Positions 4,222 to 5,480 of a DNA stretch of 5,480 nucleotides are shown here, piece by piece. This DNA comes from Campylobacterales bacterium. Its GTDB lineage: Bacteria > Campylobacterota > Campylobacteria > Campylobacterales > JALSKU01. The translations under genes were made by a program, and so were the position numbers. The notes beneath the pieces were generated by a model that had not been told where the DNA came from, ran no database searches, and saw nothing but the letters and a program-made list of their open reading frames with translations. The stretch lies in contig JALVWW010000340.1 of assembly GCA_027023175.1 (NCBI GenBank), forward strand, positions 1 through 5,480, written 5' to 3'. Each line of letters starts with the position of its first letter. Positions within the stretch are counted from its first letter, which is position 1.

Positions 4222-5480
4222 ATGCAAATTTTACTTATCAACAATAACTCATCAGTATCCAAGCTTATCAATTTAACAGCCAAAAAATATGACTATGAAA
4301 TAGAAGAGGTAAATGATATAACCGAAGTTGAAGAGAAAAAAAGAGATATTGTTTTTGTTGATGATGAAGTTTCAAAAGAGATAGACACTGAACTTTTAAA
4401 AGAAAAAACAGGATGTGATGAATTGGTTTTTATCGGCTCCAAAGGTACACAAAAACCTGAGGGATATAAATATATTTTAACCAAACCTTTTTTACCGAGT
4501 GACTTTCAAAGTATTATAGAAACTGTTTTGGAGATAAATAAAACCATAGAAGAAAAGATCGAAGAAGAAAAAATTGTAGATGAAATTGATGATTTGACTG
4601 AAGAAAAAGAGGAATTCTTGATGGATGAATTGGAATTGGGTAAAGTTGATGAAGATGGGGATGAAAATATATCTAGCAAAAAAGCAAATAATGATGAAGC
4701 TCATGAAGATGAAACAAGTGATGTAGATACCGAGGAGAAAACTGATGATGAAGATTTGGATATAAAAAGTTTGCAAAGTGACCAAAATGAAGAAGATATA
4801 GATAAAGAGGAGGAATTGTCGCTTGATGAGGATTTATTCATAGATGATGAAGAGAGCATAAAGTCTGACCATGAAGATAATGCTATATCGACAGAAGATA
4901 CAGCAGAAAATGAAGATGCAAATACAGCCATACTTGACAAAGAAGATATTCAAGAGGTCAAAGAGTTACTTGATGAAAGCGATGATGAACAAATAAATGA
5001 TGAGTTGCAAATAGAAGATGAGCAAACAGAAGAAGAAGTGGAAGATGTGAGTGAGATAAACCCGGATGTCGTCCAGCCGACACAAGAAAATTTTGATATA
5101 TCTGATTTGAAAGATAACTTGGACGATATAGATGAAATAGTGCTTGAAGAGGATGAGGAAGAAGCAGATAACCCAAAGCTATCTGGCAGTGAGAGCGAGG
5201 AAGATATATTATCCAAAGAGGACAAAGAAGATGATGACCTTGGAGATATCTTGACTGAAAGTGATAACGAAAAAGAGTCTGACGAGAATGAAGAAGAGTC
5301 AAGCATCAATGATGATATGTATATGAATGAAGGCGGTGAAAATACTTTGGCAGAAGATGAGGATTTGGGAGATTTGGCTGATTTTGAAGAATTAGAGAGT
5401 GACAAACAAGACGAAGAGGTAGTTTTAGTTGATGAAAATGATGCCGAGGATGAAGAAAAAGAAGAGTTGGATTTGATAGA
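4222..5480 (+). CDS. Highly acidic protein with receiver-like N-terminal domain, C terminus missing
   Basis: The frame is open for 419 full codons and runs off the right edge. Residues 1-103 alternate hydrophobic strands and helices like a response-regulator receiver: MQILLINNN (strand 1), DIVFVDDEV (strand 3, with Asp 47 or 48 where the phospho-accepting Asp would be), ELVFIGS (strand 4) and YILTKPF (strand 5, with the conserved Lys-Pro at 88-89). The usual Asp pair after strand 1 is replaced by Asn (INNN, 6-9), so ordinary metal-dependent phosphorylation is doubtful. From about 111 onward, Asp and Glu make up roughly 45 percent of residues by hand count, and there is no arginine after residue 41. 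Short leucine-bearing blocks interrupt this tail, such as DIQEVKELLDES (242-253), DLKDNLDDIDEIVLEE (295-310) and DLGDLADFEELESD (381-394). The tail is probably disordered and cytoplasmic; no signal peptide or membrane segment is seen. A 'highly acidic protein' follows fliR in C. jejuni as I recall (Cj1178c), so this is likely its relative. Function is unknown. Confidence 0.85.
   Translation, partial: MQILLINNNSSVSKLINLTAKKYDYEIEEVNDITEVEEKKRDIVFVDDEVSKEIDTELLKEKTGCDELVFIGSKGTQKPEGYKYILTKPFLPSDFQSIIETVLEINKTIEEKIEEEKIVDEIDDLTEEKEEFLMDELELGKVDEDGDENISSKKANNDEAHEDETSDVDTEEKTDDEDLDIKSLQSDQNEEDIDKEEELSLDEDLFIDDEESIKSDHEDNAISTEDTAENEDANTAILDKEDIQEVKELLDESDDEQINDELQIEDEQTEEEVEDVSEINPDVVQPTQENFDISDLKDNLDDIDEIVLEEDEEEADNPKLSGSESEEDILSKEDKEDDDLGDILTESDNEKESDENEEESSINDDMYMNEGGENTLAEDEDLGDLADFEELESDKQDEEVVLVDENDAEDEEKEELDLI

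Noticed and set aside
4950..5405. Long Ser-rich minus-strand frames, including 4950-5405, 4958-5302 and 4701-4940
   Set aside because: These are mirror images of GAT/GAA-rich coding for Asp and Glu. The low-complexity Ser composition and lack of start signals mark them as shadows.
1..5480. Defence system, CRISPR array, insertion sequence or prophage
   Set aside because: No spaced repeats, transposase, integrase, nuclease or terminal repeats are visible; all genes are core chromosomal types or neighbours conserved with them.

Overview
The window looks like a chromosomal segment from a Campylobacterota (epsilonproteobacterial) genome. The S2 and EF-Ts sequences closely resemble Campylobacter/Sulfurimonas-type proteins from memory. 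The DNA is AT-rich, and the order rpsB - tsf - ABC ATPase - fliR - very acidic protein is one I recall from Campylobacter jejuni (tsf, rpsB, Cj1180c, fliR/Cj1179c, Cj1178c 'highly acidic protein'). A free-living Sulfurimonas-like member is a reasonable guess, but the genus cannot be fixed from this sequence alone.

Layout: positions 1-444 (minus strand) carry the N-terminal part of a membrane-anchored GGDEF-family protein. It starts at a TTG codon, runs off the left edge, and has a degenerate active-site motif. Positions 445-788 are an AT-rich divergent intergenic region with two bulged inverted repeats, a strong-looking TATAAT promoter and a hairpin in the rpsB leader. From 789 to the right edge everything is on the plus strand: rpsB (789-1604), tsf (1607-2674), an orphan LolD/FtsE/MacB-type ABC ATPase (2731-3408), fliR (3409-4173) and a very acidic protein whose N terminus resembles a response-regulator receiver fold (4222 to beyond 5480).

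How the genes relate: rpsB and tsf are two bases apart and form the usual translation pair. The ABC ATPase and fliR abut with no gap and are surely co-translated. No convincing Rho-independent terminator separates any of the plus-strand genes, so read-through from the ribosomal promoter into a flagellar export gene is possible. Internal promoter candidates lie before the ABC gene and before the acidic gene. The minus-strand GGDEF protein is probably a c-di-GMP-related protein transcribed divergently and is not part of this operon.

No mobile element, CRISPR array, tRNA or rRNA is visible. The least explained item is the acidic protein with its degenerate receiver-like head and long, arginine-free Asp/Glu-rich tail.
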